From contig WION01000399.1 of NCBI GenBank assembly GCA_015039365.1, forward strand, positions 1 through 48,340: a stretch of DNA of 48,340 nt, written 5' to 3'. Below the pieces are notes generated by a model. It was not told where the DNA came from. It worked only from the letters and a program-made list of their open reading frames with translations, and did not search any database. Below, in pieces: positions 23,298-34,506 of this stretch. The stretch is from Amanita rubescens. Lineage: Eukaryota; Basidiomycota; Agaricomycetes; Agaricales; Amanitaceae. How positions within the stretch are numbered: position 1 is the first letter of the stretch; every line of letters starts with the position of its first letter. Position numbers and translations under genes: made by a program.

Positions 23298-23801
23298 ATG
23301 GATCGCCAGGCCCATTCTTGCTTCTCTTGTTGCCCACCAAATTCACTGGTGGAACAGTCAACAACCCAATTGGAGCCATCCCCACCTTGGTTCCTACATA
23401 AAAGACAAATCTCAAAGCCTTCTATCAACTGGCTGCCATTGCCTGCACCCCCACCTGCAGATTCCGAGCCTGGCAATGACAAGTCCAGTGAGGCTGACGT
23501 GCCCCCTTTGCAAAAGAAAAAGAAAGTCCAAAAACCACGAAACCCACATCCATATGCATTGGACAGGTTTCCTCGACCCACCTCTCCCCCATCACCTACT
23601 GTTCTTCGGAACTCAGATGCGTTGTTCTTGTCCTCTGAACGACCTTATGATGACTATGAAAATGGCCCAACCTCTGAAGTTCTGAATCCGATTCCTAACA
23701 CCATCCTCATGTTGGGTGAGATCGATCTTGTCTACCTTGCAGACAACATCATATCAAATCCCTGGAGAAATGTTAGCATGGGCTGCACTCAACAACTTTG
23801 A
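23298..23801 (+). CDS. Probable 3' exon of the Ulp1-type gene
   Basis: An open frame directly after the protease stop encodes a proline-rich, basic segment (KKKKVQKPRNPHPY) and then an ordinary-looking stretch ending near 23770. A second frame (23716-23967) overlaps its end, so a splice between them is likely. I recognise no domain. Connection to the protease is inferred from position and strand only. Confidence 0.3.
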   Translation: MDRQAHSCFSCCPPNSLVEQSTTQLEPSPPWFLHKRQISKPSINWLPLPAPPPADSEPGNDKSSEADVPPLQKKKKVQKPRNPHPYALDRFPRPTSPPSPTVLRNSDALFLSSERPYDDYENGPTSEVLNPIPNTILMLGEIDLVYLADNIISNPWRNVSMGCTQQL

Positions 23802-23855
23802 GAAAGATGGTCGCCGGTCAAGGGGAAAGGTGGTAACTACCCTGCCTTCCTTAGT

Positions 23856-24026
23856 GAAGAACATTGCAAATTTGCTGAGCAATTTGGATAATGCTTTGTT
23901 GGATTTATCTGGTGCCAGTGGGCTTGCCCATTCATATTCTGAGATTGTGGCTGACACTGGGAATTGATAGAGTTTAAATCCAACAAAGCATTATCCAAAT
24001 TGCTCAGCAAATTTGCAATGTTCTTC
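23856..24026. repeat. Perfect 52-bp inverted repeat with 67-bp loop
   Basis: The left arm 23856-23907 (starting GAAGAACATTGCAAATTTG) is the exact reverse complement of 23975-24026. The spacer is 67 bp. A transcript through this end of the Ulp1-type gene would form a 52-bp duplex. Confidence 0.95.
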
Positions 24027-24309
24027 AAGTACTTTATGTACATCCCCAGTATGATAAGAGTCCTGTAGGGATCAGGGATTTTTATAGGATTCTGATAACA
24101 ATCTGATAAAGTTTTTGAAAAATGCTAAAAATGTTCCCAAAGTGGATATTTGCATTTGTTTATGTTTGTTTGCACAAAATAAACAATATGGGCATCATTT
24201 GACAGCATTTTTTGAAGGTATGAGTTTGGAGGGGCTGTGGGTGGTTGTTTTGTACTGTTTGGTGTTATTTATGCTTGCAATAAAATCTCAAAAATACTTT
24301 AAAAATGCA

Positions 24310-24870
24310 TTTTCTTGCCACTCATCACCACCAACAGTGAGCAGATATTTCCCAAAATGGCAAGTCCAAAGTGTGCTATTTCCATTTTTGGAAATCTGCC
24401 ACTGGACCATAAAGTGCACATAACATTTTCAATTTCCTGTTTAGGAAATTTGACCCTGAACATCAATCAGTGAATATCTCAATGAAATCAGCATCAAACA
24501 TTGTCATACAACCACATTTAGAAAGCCACTGACCAAGGCTACATAATTGATTGACCCTGAAATTATGTAATTATTTCCTTTTTAGGAAATTTAACCCTGA
24601 AAATCAATCAGTGGATATCTCAATGAAATTAGCACCAAACTTTTGATACCTTCCATACATGCACAAATATATACAAACATGTACAAACACCCTCACAACC
24701 TTCCAAAAATGGCATCCTAGCTTGCTTTCCTTATTTGGAATCTCCCCATCTTACCAAATAAGGCAATTATCCCCTTGTTCCTTTCTTTTGATCCAATTCC
24801 CATGTCATAACATGTACAAACATATCCCCACCTTCCAGAAATGGTAATGCTTCATTTTTAGGTGTGGGAA
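24310..24870 (+). repeat. Dispersed repeat family, copy 1
   Basis: Segments here recur at 27119-27290 (GTGAGCAGATATTTCCCAAA, CCATTTTTGGAAATCTGCCA) and at 46140-46560 (CATACAACCACATTTAGAAA, CATGTACAAACACC, CCTTCCAAAAATGGCA). Two partial units of TTTAGGAAATTTGACCCTGA plus ATCAATCAGTG occur in tandem. No coding frame or clear termini. Confidence 0.7.
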
Positions 24871-25601
24871 ACTGGACTTGGTGCAAAATCGCTCTATATA
24901 ATTTCAGTAATTATTGAGAGTGTGCCACAAAGCCTGAATGCTTGCTAACTGGCAAGGGTGAACCACTGCTAATTAGCAAAATTTTGCCGGCTGAACAGGT
25001 GCATTGGCCTTTTGGAAAGTGTTGGCCCTCTCCTGCTAGTAGAGGGTCAGGAACTTCTATTCAACTGCCTTTCAGGAAAGCATGTTGATTCCCAAGACCC
25101 AAAATTGGTCTAGGCAGGCCTTTATGTGGTGGGCAATTTTACTAAAGGAGGTTATCTCTTTTTCTGACAACTTAACTTGTGAGTGCAACTCCTCCCTGGG
25201 GATTTTGTTCTGCTTAGAGGACAGGTCTTAGCACATGAGATAGATTAAGAATGGGAAGGTGGCCAACGCATAAGTATCCCATACTTCACTCACACCAGCT
25301 TGTGGAGGGACTGTGGGCTTGCTCACCTGGTAGATCTTTAGTGAGGCTTATAGCTAATCTTTGTTGCATACATATTAATGCCAGCGCAGACTTCATAAAT
25401 GCAGTATACTTTAAAAATTACAACTAAAATGTGTACATAAAGCAAACAAAAGTGATAAGTTTAGACTCTGCATCAGGGTTATGTACTCCATGTCTTTTTG
25501 TGTTATAAGGTTCTTCAGGCCTGTATTGAGCCCCTTGAGCCAAGCATGCAGATAGCTAAGGGATTGTTACCAACCGACCATCCCAAGCAAAACAACACAT
25601 C
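24871..25601. other. Non-coding stretch, nothing recognised
   Basis: No convincing open frame, terminal repeat or RNA gene. Local low-complexity sequence only. Confidence 0.4.
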
Positions 25602-25609
25602 ATCCTGTA

Positions 25610-26386
25610 TAGTGTTCCAAAGTCCAGTTGTAGGACCAGTAAAAAACCGAGACCAGACCAGACCAAAAACGGTTGCAACTGGTCTTTGGTTGCTGGTCTT
25701 GGGCAATCTGAGTTCTGCCTGGTCTTGGTCCAGGCTTTTGGGCCAGAAATAAAAGACCAGTCACAAACCAGTTGCAACCGGTCTTTTATGGCAACCGATC
25801 AGAGGGTCTGAAGGGTGGATTGAAGGCTGGGGACTTGGATGTCATTGCTTATGTAGTGTGGGAATTTGAATGGGATATGTTGTAGGCATTACATATGTCA
25901 TTTTTGAGTATTATAAGTGAATATTATGGGTTGGATGGGTGAATGGGTAGGTCAGTGTCTGATTACTACATTAATTCAAGTGTTTGAATCACTTGGATGG
26001 GTGGATGCACAAATGGCAACTTGGATGACATTGCTTATGTCAAAAGTAATATGTCATGAAAATTGCATTAAATCTATCTAAGGGTCACAGTACACTAATT
26101 ACAAGGTGTTAGACAATAAAATCTGAGGGTTAACAGGGTGAAATGAGGTGTTGGTGGGGTGGATGCGTGAATAAGCACTTGGATGATGTTGATATGTCAT
26201 GAAAATTGTTTACATAAGTGGTCTTGAGCAAAAACCAGTTGCAACCAGTTACACAACTGATGTGCAACTGGTCTTGACCGGTTTTGGTCCAGTTGCCCAA
26301 AAAGGCCAGAAGAAAAAGACCAGTTGCGGTCCAGTTGCACCAAAAATAGTGCAAAAGACTGGACCCAACCGGACTTTGAAACACTA
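25610..26386. mobile_element. hAT-like MITE with GGTTGC subterminal repeats, copy 2
   Basis: The termini are TAGTGTTCCAAAGTCC and, inverted, TAGTGTTTCAAAGTCC. They are flanked by a perfect 8-bp duplication ATCCTGTA (25602-25609 and 26387-26394). The interior repeats the GGATGGGTGGATGCACAA and CTTGGATGACATTG modules found in copy 1 at 8252-9157. In this copy many CCGG motifs have become CTGG, CCAG or TTGG. It is 777 bp and non-coding. Confidence 0.9.
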
Positions 26387-26440
26387 ATCCTGTAGCCCCA
26401 GCCTTTGAACTCAGAGAGTGTAAAGACGTCAGGTAAGTTA

Positions 26441-26476
26441 TTCCCAGCTTGTTCCCAGCTCATTCCCAGCTCATTC
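26441..26476 (+). repeat. TTCCCAGCTCA tandem repeat
   Basis: Four near-identical copies of an 11-bp TTCCCAGCTYA unit, with isolated copies downstream to about 26540. Confidence 0.7.
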
Positions 26477-26837
26477 CTACTGAGTCATATTTTCATGGGA
26501 ACTTACTGCTGATGGATTCCCACTCATTCCCAGCCATTCCCAGCCTGTTATACTTACAATTAAATCCCCCAAAAATCCTTAAAAAATGCAGAAAAATAAT
26601 CCAATCTAAACCATATAAAAGGTTCCAGATGTAAATGTGAAAGTGTGAGAAAAATGCCAAGCCCTGCAAAACATGTTGAGAGATAAAAATCATGTGATTA
26701 TGGATATGATGACAGACTAAATGAAGTAACATATGTACAGTGTACTTACATACAGCTCAGAGAGTAAGCTCCTACTACTCTTCCTCCTCATCACTGTTAT
26801 CATCTACATTCACATCCACTTGTCTCTTCATGACCTG

Positions 26838-26938
26838 AGTCAGCGCCAGACATGGTGAAGGGGTGAACCGTCCGTGCGTCCGAGCAAAGCGAGCGATGCA
26901 CAGGTTCGCAACTTCACCATGTTGGCACTGCACTGACT
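26838..26938. repeat. GC-rich foldback of 101 bp
   Basis: An imperfect palindrome is centred near 26886. Its outer arms are AGTCAG...CATGGTGAAG and CTTCACCATG...CTGACT, and its inner arms pair GAACC with GGTTC and GAGC with GCTC. It stands out by base composition from AT-rich surroundings. It may be a MITE reduced to its ends or a structured RNA. Confidence 0.6.
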
Positions 26939-27014
26939 ACCATACTACATGAATGATTAATAATAATATTATTTAACTAGGGATTAAACATCAAATTAAA
27001 TAATGGGATTTATG

Positions 27015-27115
27015 TGGGGTCTGGGGGTGCAGCCCCTGGCGAGCTGAAGGGGCAAGACAAAGGCCGCAGTCTGAGCGAAGCGAAGATGTGCCGAAGGCGG
27101 GTCCCCTGAAGCTCG
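27015..27115. repeat. Second GC-rich foldback
   Basis: Contains the small palindrome GGGGGTGCAGCCCC (27023-27036). Outer arms CGAGCTGAAGGGG (27040-27052) and CCCCTGAAGCTCG (27103-27115) pair at 11 of 13 positions. It shares the GAGCGAAGCGAAG-type word with the previous foldback (GAGCAAAGCGAGCG). Confidence 0.5.
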
Positions 27116-27118
27116 TCA

Positions 27119-27290
27119 TCATGAACAGTGAGCAGATATTTCCCAAAATGGTAAGGCCACAGGGCACTATTTCCATTTTTGGAAATCTGCCACTGGACCA
27201 TAAAGTGTGCATGACATTCTCAATTTCCTTTTAAGAAATTTGACCCTGAAGTGAATATCTCAATGAAATCAGTACTTTACACTCCCCCCC
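27119..27290 (+). repeat. Dispersed repeat family, copy 2 (partial)
   Basis: Near-identical to 24330-24490 over most of its length, including GTGAGCAGATATTTCCCAAA, GAAATCTGCCACTGGACC and ATCTCAATGAAATCAG. Confidence 0.75.
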
Positions 27291-28342
27291 CAGTCCGATT
27301 AGACTCCTATAGGATTCTGATCACTGTCCAATAAAAATCTCAAAAAGAGTAGAAATGTGTTTGGCATTGTTTGTTTAGTCCGATTAGACTCCTAGGACTC
27401 CTATAGGACTCTGATCACTGTCCGATAAGTTTTTTTACAAATGCTTAAAATGTGTTTAAACTATTTGGCATTGTTTGTTTATGTTTGCTCATGTTAGCAT
27501 GTTTTATATGTGTTAAAAGTTCTCAAAAAATCCTTAAAAAATGCAGAAAAATCATGTGAATCATTTCATATAATATGTAATGGTAAAACCAAACAAAGGC
27601 AAACAGTAGGCAAAGGCAAAAATACTGCTTGTCTTTTGATGTCATCATAGTATGCCAGTGTATGACCACCACCATATTTGAGTCTGCAAAGCCAAAACCC
27701 AACATAATTTCAGGGGTGTGCCAGTCTGGTGATTATCAGTTGGGTTGCTGGTGGTTACTATGAACGCAAGTATGATTGTCATAGGTAAATATGAGGGATT
27801 TGTGATTATGTACATATGTATTGAAGTCAAGGGGTGGAAAGGGTGGAGATGAGTTCTTGGTTATTTGGTGATGGTATGCAGTGCCATGGCCCTGGGGTGT
27901 GGTTGTTAGAAGCATATTGGTGACAGTCACTGGCAGTATGTTATGCTGACTTGTCATTATCATTGCCTACTGATTTCTTCCACACTAGAAGCATCCAATC
28001 TGGCAAAGTTAACTTAACTCAGTAATGGATAACTCAAACAAGAGAATGATGATATTGATGAGTGATAATACAATAGGATGCTAGTAGACTAAAAGTTTCG
28101 GACAGAGATTGAAAAAAGTGTTACAGACAATCATGTTGTTTAGGGGTAAAGAGGGAGATATTAAGTGGGTCTGTCCAACTAATCAGGCATGCCAGTGCAT
28201 AATGAGTGGGAGTCAAAACTATTAGTAACAGAGTGGTGATTAATGGTGGCTGACATGGTAATTGTCTAAACTTCAAGTTCCAATCACAAGAAACCACTTG
28301 CATCCACCTGCACTGAGTGCCCTACTATGGATCATTACCAGC
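27291..28342. other. Non-coding stretch with GTCCGATTAGACTCC repeats
   Basis: The first 150 bp hold two copies of a GTCCGATTAGACTCCTA...TCTGATCACTGTCC module. Related words recur near 46010-46130. The rest has no convincing gene or structured element. Confidence 0.45.
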
Positions 28343-28807
28343 CATCAGTTAACATGGCAAAAGTCTGATCACATCTGATCACATCTGACACACTGATTGT
28401 CTGACTGCTGATTGTCTGATGCACACTTTTTAGACTATATGTAGGTTGTCTGATTTTCTGATTATCTGACACAATAATTGTCTGACTGTCTGACTGTCTG
28501 AGAGATGCTGACAGACTAATTGGCTTACTGTCTGACTTGGACTAGGATAGTGCTGACATGGTGCCACTAATTATCTGGTTGTCTGACTATCTAAGAGGCA
28601 CTGACAGATGCTGACACACTAATTATCTGACTGTCTGACTATCTAATAGGCACTGACAGATGCTGACACACTGATTATCTGACCGTCTGACTGTCTGAGA
28701 GACACTATTTCATAAGTTGTCTCACTTGTCTGACTAATTGTCTGAGAGACACTTAAGCATCAGACAACATCAGACATGATCAGACTTTTGCTGTGTTACT
28801 GCTGATG
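28343..28807. mobile_element. TIR element built of TGTCTGA repeats
   Basis: Termini CATCAGTTAACATGGC and, inverted, CATCAGCAGTAACACAGC are followed on both sides by AAAAGTCTGATC. The interior has about twenty TGTCTGA/CTGACTGTCTGA words and two copies of a longer CACTGACAGATGCTGACACACT unit. It is non-coding, and no target duplication was identified. Confidence 0.6.
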
Positions 28808-28876
28808 TACCTCTGATCACAAATACTAGTAGTGGCAAGTTATTGGTATGCCTGGGCCAGAAAGAAAGCCTGTTAG

Positions 28877-29310
28877 TGTTACAAACGTACGTCATGGCCT
28901 ATCTTTTTCTTACATATCTTATCACTTCCGTTATCCCTCCTACGTCACTGTTTGCATACGTGTTCCTTCTGGAACATTCATCGTTTATCATATGCTACTT
29001 CATTTTATCACATGCATGTCAATTATCACATGTAAACCGTTGCATTATCACATGTGACCGTTTCATTATCACATGCATTCCTACTTACTATATTTGCGTA
29101 TGTACCTTGTACTATATAAGACACGCAAATATACAACTAGACCTCAGTCTAGTTTTAACAGTCAAAATCTGTCTCGTTATCGTCTAAGCTCCCTTGAGGA
29201 CTTATCTGATAACACTCTTATTCTTTGAACATTCTTAAGTGCCGGAACTCCCTTGAGGAACCTACGGTACCTGATAGGCTTGACTTATTAGTGAACGAAC
29301 AAATGTAACA
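28877..29310 (+). repeat. Gypsy1 5' LTR
   Basis: Contains a TATATAAG box at about 29113 and, upstream, four exact TTATCACATG copies (29005, 29023, 29045, 29066). Downstream, CTCCCTTGAGGA occurs twice. It differs from the 3' LTR by one 4-bp indel and, by my count, 13 substitutions, 12 of which lie at CpG/TpG/CpA positions. Confidence 0.95.
29005..29075 (+). promoter_or_regulatory. Array of four TTATCACATG elements in the Gypsy1 LTR
   Basis: Exact 10-bp copies spaced 18, 22 and 21 bp apart, roughly two helical turns, ending about 40 bp before the TATA box. CACATG is an E-box-like core. All four cores are kept in the 3' LTR although bases around them differ. Confidence 0.6.
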
Positions 29311-29371
29311 ATAAAACTAGACTCCTCTCCGAGCATGATAGCTTTAACGCTCTCACCTCCCATCATTCACC

Positions 29372-31148
29372 ATTGCTCCACGACAATCTAAAAGTACCCC
29401 TCTGAATAATGCCAAACGAAACCCCCTTGACCATCTCTATTATCTTGACAAACATTCCATTCATTGGGATAAACGAGAAAACAGCTGGTGTTATATCGCT
29501 TCAGGAAAACCTGTACCAGGTCACCAGTTTTGGGTAAAACAAAAACTTGGAAGACCGCCAAATCAATCCTTCCCATTTGAAGGAGGATTATACCTAAATG
29601 AACACAAACTTGCCTTCCACGAAAGCAGTAAATGTTGGTACGCCACTGAATCGGAAACAGGAGAAGAACCGTACTTTATTAGAGATGAATATTTCAAAGG
29701 AGAACCCTTCATAGGAGGAAAAGAGGAGTTATCACAAACCGCGCTACAACGTTGGAAGAAAGCGAACGAACCAGAAACCGTAACCGCAAGTCAAGAAACT
29801 CCTGTCGCATCACCACAAGTCCATTACAGAGAAAGCGCTGAACCGTCAGGAGAGTCCGATAAAGAAGACGATAAAGACCCTTTTTCTGAACAAGAAAAAG
29901 AAGAAGAATCCCAGGATAAACTTGAATACGCACCTGGAACCGAAGACGTTGTTATACCCACAGTCGAACAACGAGTTGAAGATGAAACCTCAGCTCAACT
30001 CATTGCTTCCTTATCCCTTGTAACCGAATCAAAACTCAAAGCTACACGACCTGCACCATTACCCCCTGTTACTTTTCCATACTTGTCTACCCCACCAATC
30101 AATCCATTTCCCTCTAAGAAAGGAAAAGAACGAGATATGAGTAGATCTGGATCAGGACCCCGAACTGAACCAAGGTCAGATCTACCGAAGATCAAACCTC
30201 CTAAACCATTTGAAGGAGATCGAAAATATCTCAATCCGTTCTTAGCAAAAGCCGAATTATTCATGAAAATGAATAAGATGACAGATGCCCAAGATGATAC
30301 AGTTCATCATGTACCATATCGATGGCAATGCTCAACAATGGCGCGACAACAAAATAACTGAATACGACGCCGAAACAACAAAATATGCCAATTATGATGC
30401 TTTTGTTAAAGAACTAAAGGAAGATTGGGGACAAGTAGATGAACCAGGACTAGCAATGCACAGATTACTCACATGGAGAAAACTCCCGAAGCAATCAATT
30501 AATCAATATATCGCACGCGTCGATCGAGATCTTAATCTAGCCAAAGTCACCGATGATACGACAAAATGTCATCTCCTAGTTTTGGGATTACCAAACACCT
30601 TACGAGAAAAACTACGGCTAGGAGGTGCTCCGACGACCTATAAATCATTACGAACTCGTATCCTTGACATAGAAGTGGCGAACACGTTATTCTCCACTTT
30701 TGGCCAAGCTAAAGAACTTGACGACAAAATGGAAGTCGACGAGGCCGTATTAGAATTAAACCGACAAGCGCGACGAATGCAGATTGCAGAAACCTCCATG
30801 GATTGGGTAAAAACCGCTGTATGTTATGGATGTGGAAAAATAGGACATTTAATCTCTGATTGCCCAAATCCCAAAAAGAAACGACAAAACCTTGGGAATT
30901 CACGAAGAAAGGCAAAACCTAGAGGACAGTTTCGAGGAAAACCACACGGACGAAACAATGACAAAGGAAAAGGAAAAGGACAAAGAATCAGAGCGCTGGA
31001 TGCAGATAGCGACGAAGACGACAATGGCTCGTCAAGTGAAGAATCCGACAGTGAAAACGAAGAAAACCAGAGAATCGCCGTCATACGAGAAATGGCAAAA
31101 ACATTACCATGCAGCGCCCGCCGAAAACTAAACAAAAAGGGTTTTTAG
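29372..31148 (+). pseudogene. Gypsy1 gag
   Basis: Gag forms the particle and binds the RNA. The frame is open from 29348, but no ATG occurs until 30137. The natural start would be ACCATTGCT at 29372, where ATT sits in the place of ATG. A tryptophan-rich N-terminal segment (KHSIHWDKRENSWCYIASGK) is followed by an acidic linker, then a Ty3-type capsid region (PPKPFEGDRKYLNPFLAKAE). A one-base frameshift near 30295 moves to the frame holding QFIMYHIDGNAQQW and the zinc knuckle CYGCGKIGHLISDC (about 30820-30860). It ends basic then acidic, with TAG at 31146-31148. Confidence 0.88.
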
Positions 31149-34100
31149 GATGAGACGACGATGAATCGGCGTCCACCGTCTCTGAAGACGAACAATTATG
31201 TATAAATGGTGTAACAGTATCATCTATGTCCAGAAATAAAATCACCATTCCCATTACCCAATGTTCGAATCTGAAAACCGCTGAAACCAAGGCCCTTATC
31301 GACTCAGGCGCGCAAGGAAAATTCGTCGATAGTTCACTCGTCGATTGGAACAAAATCACCCGCTTAAAGAAACCCATCCCAGTGTGAAATGTGGACGGAA
31401 CAAATAACAAGTCTGGAGATATACAGTATAAAATCCAGATAAGCTATAACATCGAAGACAACCGGTTTAAAGACTGGTTTTATGTCACACGACTAGGCGA
31501 TCAATGACTGATACTAGGATTACCTTGGCTCCGAGAAATCAACCCCAGAATAGATTGGTCTGAAGGAACGGTTAGGTTCCCCGATGGTAGGAAGATCAAT
31601 CCGGAAGAAGAAACTACATTTGATTATGACGAAGAAACTGAAATGTATCTTCGGTATATCCAAAAAGAAGAATTGGACGCAGATGAAGACGAAGATCTCG
31701 AGACTGATCACCTTTGGATCCAAGCAAAAACGTCAGTGTCTCAAGCGCTCACACATGAACATGAAGACAAATCTACAAAAGTAGAATTACCCCCTGAATA
31801 CGATAAATGGAGAAAAGTTTTTGATAAACAGACATCAGAACGATTTCCCATTTCATGACAATGGGATCATGTGATAGATCTAAAAGAAGGGTTTAAACCT
31901 AAAGTGGCGAAGAACTATCCATTATCAATCCATGAGGAACAGCTAATGAATAAATGGGTCAACGAACAACTCAAAAAAGGTTATATTCGACCATCACAAT
32001 CTCCGCAGGCGTCTCCTTTCTTTTACGTCGCTAAGAAAGAAAAAGGAGAGTTGAGACCCTGCCAAGATTATCGATACATCAATAGCTGGATGAAATGGAA
32101 TGCCTACCCCCTTCCTTTAGTATCCGACTTATTATTAAAACTACAAAAAGCGAAATATTTCTCCAAGTTAGACCTCCGATGGGGTTACAATAATGTGCGA
32201 ATAAAGAAAGGTGACAATGGAAGGCCACATTCACGATGAACCATGGCCTCTTCGAACCTACCGTAATGCTTTTTGGATTATGCAATTCACCGTTGACGTT
32301 TCAAATGATGATGAACGAATACTTCCGCAACATGATAGCCGAAGGATGGCTAGTCGTCTACATTGACGACATGTTGATATATGGAACAAACAAGGAAGAA
32401 ACGAGGGAGCGCACTCAGCAAGTCTTGCAACGGCTAAAAGAAAATGATCTATTCCTGAAACTGGAAAAATGTAAATTCGTCGCCAAGGAAGTCGAATTCC
32501 TTGGGATGATCGTTAAAGAAGGAAAGATCATGATGGACCCCGTAAAACTTGCTGGAATCAGCAAATGGCCTGAACCAAAAACCGTTAAACAAATACGGTC
32601 ATTTCTAGGGTTCGTGAATTTTTACAGGAAATTTATAGGAAACTATGCCAAAATAGTGGCTCCGCTCACGGAACTTACAAAGAAAACAGTTCCCTACCGA
32701 TGGGATGCAGAGTGTCAGAAAGCATTTGACACTTTAAAGGAGAAATTCCTAGAAGAACCGGTTCTAGTTATGCCAGATCCGACGAAACCGTTTTTGTTAG
32801 AGACCGATGCGTCAAATTGGGTGGTAGGAGCCATCCTGAAACAACGGGGATCTGATGGAGAACTGCACCCATGCGGATTTATCAGTCATCGGTTAAGCGA
32901 TACCGAACAAAGATACCAAGTATACGATCGCGAGTTATTAGCAATAAAGAAAGCATTTGAAACCTGGAGACACCTTCTTAAAGGAAGCCCACATACAATT
33001 ATGATCCACTGTGATCATAAGAATTTATCATATTACAAACATCCTGCAGAAGATGACTGCCAGACAATCACGCTGGTGGCAAGAAATCACAGGAGTTTGA
33101 TATCAAGTTAGAACACGTCCCTGGATCAAAACATATTCAGGCAGACGCTCTATCAAGACGCCCTGACCACATTAATGAAGAAGAAGCAAAAGCAAAAGAA
33201 ATCCCACAAACCATGATCACCGATGACATGGTTATCGCCGCAATCAATGTATCTTGGGCAGATAAGATTACCGAATTATTGCCACAAGATAAATTTGCTA
33301 AAGTTGTAATTGACGGTCTTAAACACGGAAAGCTACCCCTCCGAATCAAAGTTTAATGACTGGAAGAACGACGACAACATCATTCGTTATCAAGGACGTG
33401 TTTATGTCCCTCAAAACGAAGAATTACGAAACGAAATAATCAAGTCGCATCACGACCCCGTAGTTATGGGTCACCCTGGATGATTAAAGACACTAGAGCT
33501 AATCCGCCGTGACTATTATTGGCCTGGAATGACAACGACTGTATCTAAATGGGTCGAAGGCTGTGCCTTATGTCAACAAATGAAGGTTAATACACATCCG
33601 ATCACACTGGGTTTGATGCCTATTAAATCCCACGCCACACGCCCATTCGAACAAGTTTCAATGGACTTCATCACAGATCTGCCAATTATCAACGGTTTTG
33701 ATTCTGTTTTGACCTGTGGTCGATCAAGGCTTAACAAAGGGCGTAATATTCATACCATGCAAAAAATCTTTTACCACTATGGATACCGCCAATTCTTACA
33801 TTAACGATGTTTACAAACGTTACGGGTTACCGACAACCCTCATCTCCGATAGAGGACCACAATTTACCTCCAAAGTTTTCGAAGAAATCTGCAAAATCTT
33901 CAGAATTGATCATAGAAAGTCGACCGCCTTTCATCCGCAAACTGACGGAGAATCGGAACGACTCAATCAAGAGCTAGAAACCTACCTCCGGTTATACTGC
34001 GTTGATCATCCAAAACAATGGAAAGATCACTTGCCACTAGCAGAATTCGCGCACAATCAACGCGTACATCAATCTACCAAGATGACGCCGTTTGAAATTA

Positions 34101-34506
34101 TGTTTGGAATAGAACCTGTGGCTATCCCCACAGCATTCCCGCGAATCAATGTACCCGCCGCTGAAGACCGCTTCAAGGTCTTAATGCAAATACGAGACGA
34201 AGCTCTTCGCCGCACACGAACTAGCTAGACAGCTAATGATGACTCAACATGTCAAAGGGAAATCTCCCACATTTAAAGAAGGAGATTTGGTATGGCTAGA
34301 CTCACGAAACCTGAAAACAGGACAAATAAGAAAATTCTCACCTAGACGAGAAGGACCAGTTCAAGATCGAGAAGATCTTAGGACCTGTCACTGCTAAACT
34401 TGAACTTCCCCCAAGATGGAAGATTCACCCCGTTTTTCATGTTTCACTCCTTACTCCTTACCACAAGAATGAAACACATGGTCCAAACTTTACAAGACCA
34501 ACCCCA
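31109..34506 (+). pseudogene. Gypsy1 pol, 5' part: protease, RT, RNase H, integrase
   Basis: Starts at ATG 31109 in ACCATG context, overlapping the gag end by 40 nt in another frame. Protease active site ALIDSGAQ (about 31290). RT motifs [13 protein letters not shown] and VVYIDDMLIY. RNase H has LLETDAS, DRELLAI and CDHKNL, so the catalytic acids are kept. Integrase has the HH-CC finger (SHHDPVVMGH, CALC), then MDFITDLP, SDRGPQF and QTDGESERLN for DDE. TGA codons at 31151, 31385, 31505, 31856 and 33481 fall where arginine fits (for example before NVDGT and before LKTLEL). Frameshifts occur near 32215, 33045, 33095, 33345, 33712, 34212 and 34365. The frame is cut at 34506 by Gypsy2. Confidence 0.92.

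Noticed and set aside
26895..26915. tRNA-like B box (GGTTCGCAACTTC) suggesting a SINE
   Set aside because: No matching A box at proper distance and no cloverleaf; the sequence is one arm of the foldback.
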